From contig NZ_FRDI01000008.1 of NCBI RefSeq assembly GCF_900143255.1, positions 17,448 through 81,447 of the forward strand: 64,000 bases of DNA. Direction: 5' to 3'. The notes beneath the pieces are model-generated. The model saw nothing but the letters and a program-made list of their open reading frames with translations, did not search any database and was not told the origin of the DNA. Position 1 is the stretch's first letter. Every line of letters begins with the position of its first letter. This stretch comes from Desulfovibrio litoralis DSM 11393. GTDB taxonomy: Bacteria > Desulfobacterota > Desulfovibrionia > Desulfovibrionales > Desulfovibrionaceae. Made by a program: the position numbers and the translations under genes. This document shows positions 23,201 to 35,000 of the stretch, one piece after another.

Positions 23201-25513
23201 ATGTCTTTTACTAATTTACAAGGTGCTTTTACTGCCGGAGAATTATCACCCGCTTTACAAGGCAGAATAGACTTATCAAAATATGCTCAAGGCTGTAAAA
23301 ATCTTACAAATATGTTGGTTCAGCCTCATGGTGGGGCGATTAAACGCACAGGTTTTAAACTTTTAGACGAAATAGACGGAGAAGCCGTTTTAATACCTTT
23401 TGTTTTTAATTCTAACCAAGCTTATTGCCTGGTTTTTGGTGAAAAATGGCTTAGAATAGCCACAAAAGACGGCTTTATTTATAAAGATGATACAATTTAT
23501 CAAATAGCTAGCCCTTATACCTTAAAACAAGCTAAACAATTAAGCTACGCTCAATCGGCTGATGTATTGTTTATAGCTATGCAAGAGGTTAAACCCCAAA
23601 AGTTAAAACGCCTCGCTCATGACAATTGGATATTTGAAGATATATCTTTTTTACCTGATATAAACCCGCCTAAACTGAACGTTTTAGCGGATATGAAGCT
23701 ACAATATGCAAAGTCTTTTCCCTTGTATACAAGAAGGCTTGGGGACGTCAACGGTATTATCGGTGGCGGAGCTGGTGATTATGACCTACTTGACCATGAA
23801 AATTTATATATTAAAGGTTCAGGGACTCGCACCGATGGTTTTGTTTTAGCTTATCCTAAAAACACGATATATGAGACGAGTAGCGGACACTATAGGGCTG
23901 TTGCTGTTGACTTATACGAGGCAGACACAGCCAAAAACAATATAAAATTTGTAAATGAGGCGAAAAAGTCAGACGGTTCAATACAACCGGCTCAAGTGAA
24001 TACGCCTTATGCCTATTACATTACAGCGGTAAACGAAAAAAACAAAGAAAGTGCGGCAAGTCTAGCAATTAATACAACGGCACCGGCAAGTAACAATTGG
24101 TCAGCCGGGGATTATGTAGAAATTTATTGGGACGTTGTTCCCGGTGCCGTTGAATATCGTATCTATAAGTCAACTTTTGGGGGGAGTGCCGGCTTTATCG
24201 GGACAGCTTCTAAAACACTTTTTAGAGATTATAATATTCAACCGGTAAGCAGTGATTCTTATCCCCGTTGGCTTGATCCATTCCCTGAAAATGATTACCC
24301 CGCCACCGTTTGTTTTTTTGAACAGCGGTTAGTTTTTGCTTCAAGCATTAAACGCCCGCAAACTATTTGGATGAGCAAGTCCGGGGATTATGACAATTTT
24401 TCATCATCAATACCTTTAAAGGCTGATGACTCAATAGAGTTAACAATTGCGAGTAATGAAGTATCAAACGTTTGTTGGCTTATTCCTTTACGCTCTTTAA
24501 TTCTCGGAGCGGCGGGCATGGAGTGGGAACTAAGTTCATCAGAAGGAGCTTTTACCGCTAAAACAGCCAAAGCCACGCCCCAGAGTTATAGAGGGAGTGC
24601 CGCACATTTAAGGGCTATTGTTATTGGTGATACCGTTTTGCATATTACCCGTTCAGGTCGTCAAGTTAGAGATTTAAAGTATGACTTCGCCGCTGATAGT
24701 TACGGCGGGAGCGACCGCACTATTTTAGCCTCTCACCTTTTTGAAAACCAAAGAATAATCAGTTGGACCTATCAGCCTTCGCCTCATTCTATTGTTTGGT
24801 GTGTGCGTAATGACGGCGTTTTGCTAGGCTTAACCTTTCAAGCAGAGCATGAAATCTTTGCTTGGCATAAACACACAACTCAAGGTTTATTTAAGACTGT
24901 TTGTAGCGTTCCGCAGGGACAAGATGATTGTCTTTTTGTAACAACCCGAAGAAACAATAAACACTTTTTAGAAGTCTTGGCAGAAAACGACAGCGAATTA
25001 GTAAACTTAAATTATTTGGATTGTTCGCTTCAATATAAAGGCAAAGCGACAAGAAAAGTTATAGGGCTTGAACATTTAGAAGGTCTTCAGGTTTCAGCCT
25101 TGGCAGACGGTTCGAGCGTTGCGAATAGAAAAGTTATAAATGGAAGTATTGAATTAGAACACGAAGCCAGCAACATTATTGTTGGTTTACCTTATAACGC
25201 TGATTTAGAGACTATGCCCGTTGAGATGATCAGGCGGGACGGAGCGAGTCTTGGGCGTAAAAAATATATTAACGCCGTTAATGTTTTATTTAAAGACACG
25301 GTAACAGCGAAAATTGGTTGTAATTTTGATAAACTTGAAGAAGTTAAATGGCGAACAACCGAAGCTTACGACACAGCTTTAAAGCCTTATTCTGGACAAC
25401 ATAGAGTGATAGTCCCCGAATACGCTAAAAATCAAATTACTGTTTGTGTTAGGTCAAGCGAACCCTTACCTATGACTATCTTAGCACTCATGCCCGAAAT
25501 GGATGTAAATTAA
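23201..25513 (+). CDS. Podovirus nozzle / tail tubular B-like protein
   Basis: This 770-residue protein begins FTNLQGAFTAGELSPALQGRIDLSKYAQGCKNLTNMLVQPHGGA, the conserved head of large podovirus tail proteins that occupy the place of T7 gp12 (nozzle). Repeated beta-rich blades follow, including LIPLRSLILGAAGMEWELSS and TVLHITRSGRQVRDLKYDF. A fibronectin-like segment near 265-350 (AYYITAVNEKNKESAASLAIN ... YWDVVPGAVEYRIYKST) is embedded. It would close the DNA channel and hold the fibres. Confidence 0.8.
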   Translation: MSFTNLQGAFTAGELSPALQGRIDLSKYAQGCKNLTNMLVQPHGGAIKRTGFKLLDEIDGEAVLIPFVFNSNQAYCLVFGEKWLRIATKDGFIYKDDTIYQIASPYTLKQAKQLSYAQSADVLFIAMQEVKPQKLKRLAHDNWIFEDISFLPDINPPKLNVLADMKLQYAKSFPLYTRRLGDVNGIIGGGAGDYDLLDHENLYIKGSGTRTDGFVLAYPKNTIYETSSGHYRAVAVDLYEADTAKNNIKFVNEAKKSDGSIQPAQVNTPYAYYITAVNEKNKESAASLAINTTAPASNNWSAGDYVEIYWDVVPGAVEYRIYKSTFGGSAGFIGTASKTLFRDYNIQPVSSDSYPRWLDPFPENDYPATVCFFEQRLVFASSIKRPQTIWMSKSGDYDNFSSSIPLKADDSIELTIASNEVSNVCWLIPLRSLILGAAGMEWELSSSEGAFTAKTAKATPQSYRGSAAHLRAIVIGDTVLHITRSGRQVRDLKYDFAADSYGGSDRTILASHLFENQRIISWTYQPSPHSIVWCVRNDGVLLGLTFQAEHEIFAWHKHTTQGLFKTVCSVPQGQDDCLFVTTRRNNKHFLEVLAENDSELVNLNYLDCSLQYKGKATRKVIGLEHLEGLQVSALADGSSVANRKVINGSIELEHEASNIIVGLPYNADLETMPVEMIRRDGASLGRKKYINAVNVLFKDTVTAKIGCNFDKLEEVKWRTTEAYDTALKPYSGQHRVIVPEYAKNQITVCVRSSEPLPMTILALMPEMDVN

Positions 25514-25974
25514 TGAACATTAAAGTAGTAACAGCAAAACAAGCACACCTTTCTTTTATTGCTGAAAATATGCGAGAAGCTGACGTTTTAGAGCTAAAAG
25601 CCTTTAGTGGACACACGCCTATTGAAGCATTGGACCTTTCGCTTAACCGCTCTTTATTGAGTTGGGTTTGTCTTGTTGACAATAAGCCCGCTTTCATCTG
25701 GGGCGTTGCACCATCTGGCTCTATTTTAAGCAAGGCTGGCATTCCTTGGCTTTTAGGTACGCCAGATATTTATAAGGCTAGGTTTAGCCTTTTAAAAGAA
25801 AGTAGAACGTATGTAGGGCTGATGAAAAGCACGTTTGAAACTCTTGAGAACTATGTTCACAGCAAAAACAAGTTTTCTATACGCTGGCTCAGGTGGTCTG
25901 GTTTTAAAATAGAAAAAGAAGCCAAGCCTTGGGGCATTGATAAAAATGAGTTGTTCTACAGATTTTACAGTTAA
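25513..25974 (+). CDS. DUF2833 (T7 gp13-like) internal virion protein
   Basis: This 153-residue protein resembles T7 gp13 and other DUF2833 proteins, which have a GNAT-like fold. It has TAKQAHLSFIAENMREADVLELKAF, SLLSWVCLVDNKPAFIWGVAP, GIPWLLGTPDIYKARFSLL and FSIRWLRWSGFKI. In T7 this factor aids assembly of the ejection proteins and is not itself retained in quantity. The start overlaps the upstream stop by one base (TAATG). Confidence 0.85.
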   Translation: MNIKVVTAKQAHLSFIAENMREADVLELKAFSGHTPIEALDLSLNRSLLSWVCLVDNKPAFIWGVAPSGSILSKAGIPWLLGTPDIYKARFSLLKESRTYVGLMKSTFETLENYVHSKNKFSIRWLRWSGFKIEKEAKPWGIDKNELFYRFYS

Positions 25975-26002
25975 ATTAAATAAAAATAAGGAGTAATTTA
26001 TT

Positions 26003-26629
26003 ATGTGTAGTATTCCAATCGCAGGGTTAATTATAACTCTCGCATCTACAGCAGTAAGTACAGCCTCATCTATTCAACAAGGCAAAGAACAATCCAAAGC
26101 CGCCGAAGCTCAAGCGAGATATGGGGCAGAAGTAGCATCACAAGAAGCAGCAACAAAAGAACAATTAGCCAAAAACGAAATATCAAAAGGCATCGCAGAT
26201 CGTGAACGACATTTAAGAAATGCCGGACGATTACAGGGTGAAGCTACCTCTATGCTTGCCTCTAACGGGTTTGAGTTAGATAGCGGATCAACCGCTTCAA
26301 TGCTCGCTGAAAGTGCGTCAGAAGCGGCGTATGATGCAAATATTATCACAGCTAACGCAGAAAATGCGGCGTGGTCGCACAGAGTAGGAGCAACGCAAGC
26401 ACAAAACGCACAAAGCTCTTATTTAGCCCAAGCAAATAATTCTAAGTTCAATAGTGGTAACGCATGGCTTAATGGCGGGGCTTCTATGTTGGGGGCGATT
26501 GGAAGCGGAATGGCTATGTATAGTCAGGCGAAACCGACAAGTACGCCAGCAGGAAGCTCTTATTATGATGGAATGCAAGATGCTATTTATGCGACAAACC
26601 CTTATTTTTCCAAAAGTACAAAATGGTAA
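26003..26629 (+). CDS. Internal virion protein B (T7 gp14-like)
   Basis: This 208-residue protein begins with a hydrophobic helix (IPIAGLIITLASTAVSTASSI) and then a long Ala/Gln/Glu-rich helical region (KAAEAQARYGAEVASQEAATKEQLAKNEISKGIADRERHL, residues about 32-72). It contains GRLQGEATSMLASNGFELDSGS, the gp14-like signature in many podoviruses. T7 gp14 is ejected first and forms a pore in the outer membrane. AAGGAG precedes the start. Confidence 0.8.
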   Translation: MCSIPIAGLIITLASTAVSTASSIQQGKEQSKAAEAQARYGAEVASQEAATKEQLAKNEISKGIADRERHLRNAGRLQGEATSMLASNGFELDSGSTASMLAESASEAAYDANIITANAENAAWSHRVGATQAQNAQSSYLAQANNSKFNSGNAWLNGGASMLGAIGSGMAMYSQAKPTSTPAGSSYYDGMQDAIYATNPYFSKSTKW

Positions 26630-26698
26630 AAGCCAAGCAATTTTCATTAAGCCTTACTGCCCTAAAATAAACATTAATTCAAACCAGAGTAAAACAAA

Positions 26699-29026
26699 AT
26701 GAGAATACCATTAAATCAAAGCAATCAAGGCATATCAACAGCTAATGCGGGGGCTGTGGCTTCTGTTCCAAGTATTAACGCTTTTTATAAACAAGGGGCA
26801 TGGGACGGCTTAGCAAACCTTAGCCAAAATGCCAACAAGCTTTTTGTGGCTATTCAAGAAGAGAGCTTAAAAGATAAAGAAAAGCTTGAAAGTTTGGAAG
26901 ATATGGAGGCGTTACAACGATTAGAACAGGCTCACCAAGAAAGAGACCTTGAAAACCGTGAGAAGTATCAAGGTAAAAATGCTGAAGGTGTTGATCTTGA
27001 TATGCTTGGTTATTCAAAAAGCTTACTTGAACCGGAACTCGCAAAACGTACAGGCGAACGAGCTAGGTATTTTGCTTTAAAAGCTAATGATATTCAAAAT
27101 AAATATGTAAATCACTCAAATGTTTATAAACTTGGAGAGCTTGAAAAATATAAAAGCTCTATCTTAAAAGCGAGTGATGACAAACTTGCGTTAGCTTTGA
27201 GCGACCCGAATATATCGGCTTTTGACAAGCAACGCATGACAAACGAACGCATAGCCGAAGAAAGAGCGTTTAACGCTGAAGCTTTTGATTCATCGGGAAA
27301 AGAGGCTGTTTTTAACGGCAACTTAAACGAAGCTATTCAAAATGATGCCTTTTTAAGGCTTCAGCAGGAAATTGACAACGGGAATTTTGTTTTTCAAGCA
27401 GACGAGAACAACCCGAATTCTGTTTATTATTTAGCGGCAAGCAAAGAGTCCGGAGGGCGTGGAAGTAGTGCTATCGGATATGATAAAAATGGTGGTACGA
27501 GTTACGGCACTTATCAGTTTTCAAGCAAGCAAGGCACGGCTCAAAATTTCGTTGATTGGTTGGCTCAAAATGGAAGCCCCGAAGTAAAAGAGCGGTTTGC
27601 CAAGCTTGGTGGTTTTAATACCGGCTCTAAAAAAGGGGCGGCGGCTCAAATGTGGCTTGCTTGTGTTAAAGATGGTTTAATTACACCCGAACTTGAAACG
27701 AAATTCATACAAGAACGCATGGTGAACCCCGCTTCATCTAAGCTATCGCCCACCCTTCAACAAACAATCAAAGACAACCCTATTTTAGGTTCGGCTTTTG
27801 TCTCAACCGTAATTCAACACGGAACAGGCGGGGCTAGTCGGTTAATGAACGAGGCGTATTCAAAAAATAAAGACGGTAAAATTGAAACCCTTTTACATGA
27901 TTTATATGAAGCAAGAAAAGGGAACTTCCCCTCTTCTACGCCCGAAGTTCAAGCGAGCGTTGCAAGAAGATTGGAAGAAGAAAAACGCAGTTTAATAGAA
28001 CACAAGGAAGCCGTTTTAAACGCAGATTTTAATAAGCTTAGTTACCCAAACCAACAAAAGATACTTAATTATTCAGCTCAAAAACAAGAGCATCATAGAA
28101 AGTTGGCAGAAGAACAAGAAGAAAACTCTATTTATCAAACGTTGGTAAAAAACAATGAAAGCTTGCCTTTTGAGCTTCAAGAGGCGAACGCTTTTAAGGT
28201 GATTGACGGATACAGGGATAAACCCGAGCTTCAAGAAAAATTAAGCCAAAGATTTAAAGGCCACCTTGAAAGACAAAAAACAGTAGTAAAAGCTCAAGAC
28301 CAAAGCATTATTAACCAATTCTTAATTAATATGGAAAAGAATAAAACAGGCAGATTTGACGCTTTGGCAAATGTTGAACAAATTGAAGGTTTAAGTCGTG
28401 AAGGGAAAGAGCTTTTAACTAAAAAACTTACGGAAGGATCTTATAATAAAAAGACTGCTCTTAATCAAAAAGCAACAATTGACGCAAGGCGTTTAGTTGA
28501 TAACGGCACATTAAAAACCCAAGAAGAGATAGACTCTTACGCACTTGATAATGAACTCACTTTTGAGCAGGCGGAACAACTCGGAAAATATTATGCAGAC
28601 GGCGGAAAGCTTGGCAGGTTTAGTCAAAAAGACGTTGATAGAGTCATGTTAATGTTAGACGTAGACCCTAATAAATATGACGGTGAGGATATTTATCAAA
28701 CTATTTTAAGAACGCCCGGATTGCTTAAAGACGGCTTAGCCCCAAGCGTAGATAACTTAAGGCAAATTATCAGCGGTTTTATCATGGACGGCGAAACCCA
28801 AGACAAGACAAGAACTTATCTTGGATATGGTGTAGATGAAAACTATTTAGAGGCTGTCAAAAACAAACAAGGAAGCCAGTGGCTACCTGATATTTCAGAG
28901 CTGTCAGCAGAAGAAAAAGCAAGATACGCCCAAACTCCAGAAGTTCAAAAAATGATTAAAGACGGCGAAAGCGAAAAGACAGCCATAAGAAGATATTACA
29001 AAAGACTTAAGGGCTTACCCGAGTAA
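26699..29026 (+). CDS. gp15-like ejection protein with embedded peptidoglycan-hydrolase-like domain
   Basis: This 775-residue, strongly helical and charged protein lies where T7 gp15 is encoded. A globular insert at about 240-390 reads YYLAASKESGGRGSSAIGYD ... TSYGTYQFSSKQG ... WLACVKDGLI ... GTGGASRLMNEAY, resembling lysozyme/transglycosylase-type domains (candidate catalytic E250). In T7 the murein-cutting domain is in gp16 instead. The flanks (about 60-230 and 440-700) are coiled-coil-like. It would travel with the gp16-like protein and breach peptidoglycan during DNA entry. Confidence 0.78.
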   Translation: MRIPLNQSNQGISTANAGAVASVPSINAFYKQGAWDGLANLSQNANKLFVAIQEESLKDKEKLESLEDMEALQRLEQAHQERDLENREKYQGKNAEGVDLDMLGYSKSLLEPELAKRTGERARYFALKANDIQNKYVNHSNVYKLGELEKYKSSILKASDDKLALALSDPNISAFDKQRMTNERIAEERAFNAEAFDSSGKEAVFNGNLNEAIQNDAFLRLQQEIDNGNFVFQADENNPNSVYYLAASKESGGRGSSAIGYDKNGGTSYGTYQFSSKQGTAQNFVDWLAQNGSPEVKERFAKLGGFNTGSKKGAAAQMWLACVKDGLITPELETKFIQERMVNPASSKLSPTLQQTIKDNPILGSAFVSTVIQHGTGGASRLMNEAYSKNKDGKIETLLHDLYEARKGNFPSSTPEVQASVARRLEEEKRSLIEHKEAVLNADFNKLSYPNQQKILNYSAQKQEHHRKLAEEQEENSIYQTLVKNNESLPFELQEANAFKVIDGYRDKPELQEKLSQRFKGHLERQKTVVKAQDQSIINQFLINMEKNKTGRFDALANVEQIEGLSREGKELLTKKLTEGSYNKKTALNQKATIDARRLVDNGTLKTQEEIDSYALDNELTFEQAEQLGKYYADGGKLGRFSQKDVDRVMLMLDVDPNKYDGEDIYQTILRTPGLLKDGLAPSVDNLRQIISGFIMDGETQDKTRTYLGYGVDENYLEAVKNKQGSQWLPDISELSAEEKARYAQTPEVQKMIKDGESEKTAIRRYYKRLKGLPE

Positions 29027-29038
29027 GGAGTTTTAAAT

Positions 29039-32000
29039 ATGAGTTTAATTATAGAAAAACAACAAGACCAAAACCAACCAAACGAAAACAATAATTATTT
29101 ATACAGCCCAAGAGATGAAGAAACAGGCGAAGACAATTCATTTACACCGCCAACACCACCACAACCCGTACAACAAACAGCCGAACCGCAACAGGTTCAG
29201 CCACTACAGCCAAAACAACATAAATGGATTACCAAGGCAGACGTTGAACGCTCTGTTATGCCCGCTATTATTGCCAGCGAGGGTTTAACTCTTAATAATA
29301 TCGTCCAATCTAAAACACTTAGTAAAGAATTAAATTTAACGCCTGAAGTTATAAGCCAAAACATAGCAAAAGCTGAGCAAATGGCTTTAGTAAAACGCTT
29401 AGAACAAATGCCAGCCGTAAACAATTGGGTAGCGGAAAGCACGGAAAACGCAATTATTTATAAAGAAGATACGGCGATAGGAAAAACGGCTAGTTTTTAT
29501 GATGAGAACTCTATTAAGCGTTCTATTGAAGATATTGAAAATTCAGCACCATTCAAAAAGGAGTTTGACCGCTGGACAGGAAGTACAAGAGAAAGCTTTT
29601 ATCATAGTAGTGGTTTTGCATTAAGTCATTTAGGAAATGTTTTTAAAGCAATAGGATTTGATAACGATAATGTAGCCACTAAAAACGCATATTTATTGAG
29701 AGATACGCTTTACAAATATGCTACGGAAGAACGAGACCATTTAAAAACAAGTGTAAAGTCTCTTAAGGTTTCAGACTTTGAAACTTGGGATAGTTTTACA
29801 AATAGTTCTCTATTTAATTCTGATTTTTATTCGGAAGGTATTTCTGATCTTATAGGTGGTATGACACCGGGGCTATTAGTTACGGCTATGGGGGGTGGCA
29901 ATTTTGGCTATGGAGTAATGGGCATGTCTGACGGTGGCTCTTTAGAAAAAGAGTTATTAAGTCAGGGAGTAGCACCAGAAACAGCTTTAAGTGCATCTAC
30001 GGCTCAAATGGGTATATCGGCAATACTTGACAAGGTTGGACTTGAAGGGGTTTTTAAAAAGAATTTAAACAAAGCAACAAACAGTTTAGCAAAAAAAACA
30101 ATAAATAAAGCAACAGCAACAGTCGTAGCGGGTGGAAGAGAAGGAGTCACAGAATACCTACAGGACTTAGCAAGACCTCTCGCAACAAGCTGGGCATTAG
30201 GAGAAAACATTGAACAAGCAACAACACGCTTCCTAAACGCCGCTAAGCAACTTGACTCTTTAGTGTTAGCATTTTTATTCGGCGGTGCTGGGAATATTGG
30301 CTATCAGGCGACATCAGCCTTACAACAAAAACAAATAGAAACCCAAGTTAACGACACTCAAGAAAAGCTTAAAACGCTTGATGAATTAGCGAGCGAGTCT
30401 AAAACCCGTGAGCTTATGCCTGAAAAGTTTGAAGAGTTTGCGGAAAGAGCCTCTGAACATAGCGATATGAAAGACGTTTATATTAACGCAGAGACCTTTT
30501 TTCAGAGCGATATTATAAATAATGAGCCTTTGCTTGATAAACTTGGAATAGATCAAAATATGGCTTATACGGCGTTAGCTTTAGGTGATTCCATAAAAGT
30601 TCCTTTAGCTAAGTATCAAACTTATATTGCCGGTACGCCTGTTTCAGACCAGCTTAAAGAAGGCGTAAAGTTTAGCGAACAAGATTATACCGTTAAAGAA
30701 AGTAAAGAATTTAGCGAACATGAAGCGGAAAAGGCTTTAAACGTAAACGAAGAATACACGGCGTTAAATAATGAGCTTGAGCTTGAGAAACAAAGACATA
30801 GAGAAATGCTTACAGGGGCTATACAACAAAGCCCTAACCTCTTTACAGAGCTTTCAAGCAGAGAAGGCGGGGTTGAAGAATATATAAACACTTGGCTTCA
30901 TATGTTTGAAAACGGTGCAACTCGCATAGGTGGCGGAAGCTTAGAAAGCACTCTTGAAAGATTTAAACGCATAAAAGAGATTAAGACAGAGGCGTTTGGC
31001 GGTAACACGAAAACCGAAACGAACGGAGATATTAACACAGATGACAGTATTTTAACTTTAAAAGACACTAAAAACTGGACAGAAGAACAATTCGCAACGC
31101 TAACACCGAAGCAACTTGCGAGTTTAGAGGAAGAATATAACCAAACGGTAGCCAAAGAAGTTTTTGGAAAAGATCTTTTAAAAGACAAAGACCCACGCAT
31201 AAAACACGTTTGGGGAACTATTGACGGTAAATCTTTAAAAAGAAACCACCCTTACGCATATAAAGAAATTGTTAGAAATTATGGTGTTGGTATATTTGGA
31301 AACGCTAAAAAGGGGGCTGTTGGAATAGACGTAGCGGCTCAAAGTTTAGTAAACGAAAAACTCGCTCCTTTAGATTTTGATGAAGAAGCTTTAGTTAGCC
31401 TACTCTCAGCACCACGCCAAAAAATAGGCAATGTTTTATATCAAGAAGATACAGACTTAACGCCCGCCTTTTTGCCTGAACTGGTTAAAAAATCAGCGGA
31501 ACTGGAAACCAAAGAGCAACAAGCCATTGATTATGGACGTAGGGTTAAAGAGGCTTCTAAGAAGTGGGCGGAAGGGCTTAATAAACTTCAATCAGAAAAA
31601 CCAAAAGCCAACGAAGTATTACAAGCGGGTAGAACCTCTGAAGTATTAAAAGCTTTGGGCGTTAAAGACCTACCTACAATAATGTTAGCTAATAAAATGA
31701 AATCAGTTTTAGAGGATAAAGGGCTACCTTTGTCTTTTATAAAAACCATTCCCGAACAGCTCGCTAGCCCTGTGATGGTGTTTGATTCTAAGACACAGGC
31801 GGATAGTTTGGTTGTTCTTACTGATTATATTCATGAAGGCATGCCTGTTGTTGTAGCTATTCATTTAAATACGGTACATGGTAATATAGAAGTAAATAAA
31901 ATTGCCAGTATTCATGGGCGAAGCGGCAAGGCTGGCTTTATAAAAGAACAGATACAAAGTGGCAATTTAAGGTATTGGAACAAAAACAAAAGCTTTACAT

Positions 32001-35000
32001 TAAACAGGGCACTCAGTGGGCTACAATTGCCCACAGTTATGTTTAATGCAAAGCGTTTTGATGACAATAAAATACTCACGGATAAAGATATTGTCAAGCC
32101 GATATATGAAGAAGAATTTTATCAAGACAAAAAAACAGCAAAACCGCCACGAGGTAGTTTGAAAGTAGCTGATGACGGTTACACAGTTACTTTAAGCGAA
32201 AACGCCAACGTCTCTACCCTATTTCACGAAACGGCACACTATTTTTTATTAGAAATCAAGCACATGGTTGACAACGGTTTAGTAGATGAAAGTCTACAAG
32301 CCGATTATCAAACGATTTTAGATTATTTAGAAGTTAAAAATAATAATATTAATCGTGATCAGCATGAGGAGTTTGCTAAGGCGGTTGAGTCTTATTTGAT
32401 GGAAGGTAACGCCCCCAACAGTAAACTGGCTAAAGCGTTCGCAAGGTTTAAACGCTGGCTCACTAATCTTTATAAAAACAGTTTACAATTAAAAGTGCCG
32501 TTAAATGATGGTATTAGGGGCGTTTTTGATAGGCTTATCGCTAACGAAGTTGAAGTAAGACAAACGGCTTATAACAATGAACTAAACGATTTAACGAATA
32601 AACAACTTGACGCTTTAGGAGTTGTTGGTCCTGATCGCTCTTTTGTGAAAAGTTTAATGGAACAAGCGATAGAAAAAGCAACTGAAAAGCGTTTTATCAG
32701 AAATACTAAAAATCGCCGTGAACGGCTTAAAGGTTTTGCCCAAGAAGCCAAAACAGAACTTGAGAAACAACAAGTTTATAAACTAAGAAAAGACTTAGGT
32801 AATAAAGATGCAAACGGTGAGGTCAAAGCTCTTGATAAAGAGACAATCGCCGCTCTTTTTGGAGTAGAAACCGCAAACAAATTACAAAAGAAATTAAAAG
32901 TGGGTAGTCTGAAAAATCAAGGTGGAAACCCCGCTAAAATAGCCAAAGAATACGGTTATAAAAATGTTGATGAAATGGTGGCAGATTTGCTTAATTCAGC
33001 CCCTATTAGTTATCACATCAACGAAATAGTCAAAAAAAGAAATGCACAATTTGAAAAAAACAATATTGACCCCGAAGCCCTACTTTTAGAACAAGAAGAA
33101 ATTGAAACACAGTTCGCTTTTATTAATCGCCATGTTGCCAAGCTAAACGGCAGTGAGCATATTGAACAAGCTAAAATAGATGATGCCGCCGTTATTAAGA
33201 TGCAGGGTATGCCCTTATCCAGAGCTGTATCACACAAAAGCTTTTTAAATGCCATGCGTTTCGCTAGACGGCGGGAGCTACTCGCTATTTCTAAAGGTGA
33301 GTGGAAAACAGCTTATGAGTCAGGTCTTCAAGTGCGTTTTAATCTAGCTTTTGCGAAGCTGGCTTTAGAGAATCAAAAAAATATTGATACTTTTACCAAG
33401 AGTGTAAAAAGCTTTGTTAATAATAAAAAGGCAGACCCGAACGCCCGTTATATGGTTATGGCTTTAGGTTTACGTTATGGCATAACCAAGGCGGATACAC
33501 GCCTAGCAGACGGACGGAGCCACAAGACTTTTGTTGACTGGATAGAACAATCGAAAGACCAAGGTTATGACCTGATAGTTGATGATAATATTATGTATAA
33601 CGATGGAAAACCTTTAAACAAGTTAACCGTTGGCGAATATGAAGCTTTAAAAGAACAACTTAACCAGATTATGACTATAGAAGAAAACTTAAGAACAATC
33701 AAAACAGAACAAGGAAAGATAGAGCTAGAGGCGTTAACAACAGAAATAGCCGATAGTATCACGGCGAAAAACAAAATTAAAACTCATAATTTAGTGGCTG
33801 ATGATAACGCAATCAAGCAAACCATTGCAGGCGTTCATTACGGCTTAGCAAAAGTTGAAACAACCATGATGCAGGTTGATGGAAACAATCAAGGGCTATT
33901 GTGGTTGCATGGGTATAAGCCCGTTTCTGACGCTTTAGACAATAAAAATATCAGAATGACAAAAGAACAAGCCAAAGTTGAGGCTATTTTTAGAAAGCAT
34001 TTTACCCAAAAGGAACTTAACTCACTCTCTGATAAAACAATCGCTATTGAAGGTTTAAACGAAACCATAGATAACTATGGCTTAAAGAACAAAGTAAAAA
34101 ACAAAATCAAAGGTTTTATAAGTTTCAACAATAAAGAAGTTTTACACAGCAAAGAAAACTTGCTTTGTGTGGCTCTAAACTTAGGCAACGGAATAAATCG
34201 CCAAAGACTTTTGGCAAGCGGTTTAACTCAAGATAATATTTTAGCGATTACAGATAAATTAACCCAAAAAGATTGGGAGTTTTGTCAAGATATTTGGGAC
34301 TTTTTAGAAAGCTTTAGAGAAGAAAGCTTTGCACTCGAAGAACGGCTAAGAGGTTTACGCCCGCAGAAAGTAGAAGCAAGCCCAGTAATAACAAAATACG
34401 GTACATTTAGGGGTGGATATTACCCAATAGCATATGACGTAAAAAAGAGCGAAAACGCCCGCCAGTTTAACGAAAAAGAGTTGATGAAAGATGAATTTGG
34501 CGGAACTCATACCCAGACAAAACAAGGACATTTAAAACAAAGAGCTAAACAGGGGTTAGGCACACCGCTTATTTATAACTTTGGAGTTTTAACTTCGCAT
34601 GCTTATAACGTTGTTCACGATATAACGATGAGAGAGGCTATTTTAGACACAGCCAAAATTTTCAGAGATAAGAAAGTATCAACGGCTTTAACTCAAAGTT
34701 TAGGCACAAAAGGACACGGCATATTCATGCCTTGGTTAAAAGACATAGCCAGAGAAAAAAAAGAACCCAGCACTTATATTGAAAGTTCCATGCGTTGGTT
34801 TAGATCCAGAACAACTACTTTTGTTTTGGGTTATAAGCTTGGCACGGTTATTTTGCAAAGTACGGGCTTTGCTATCGCCGCTAATCGGATTGGAGCTAAA
34901 AACTTGGCTTTAGGTTTTAAAAAAGTTTTTGGAAATGGCTTAAACCCGATTGAACAAACAAAGCAAATTAATGCACTCTGGGCAGAAACAAAAGATTTAA

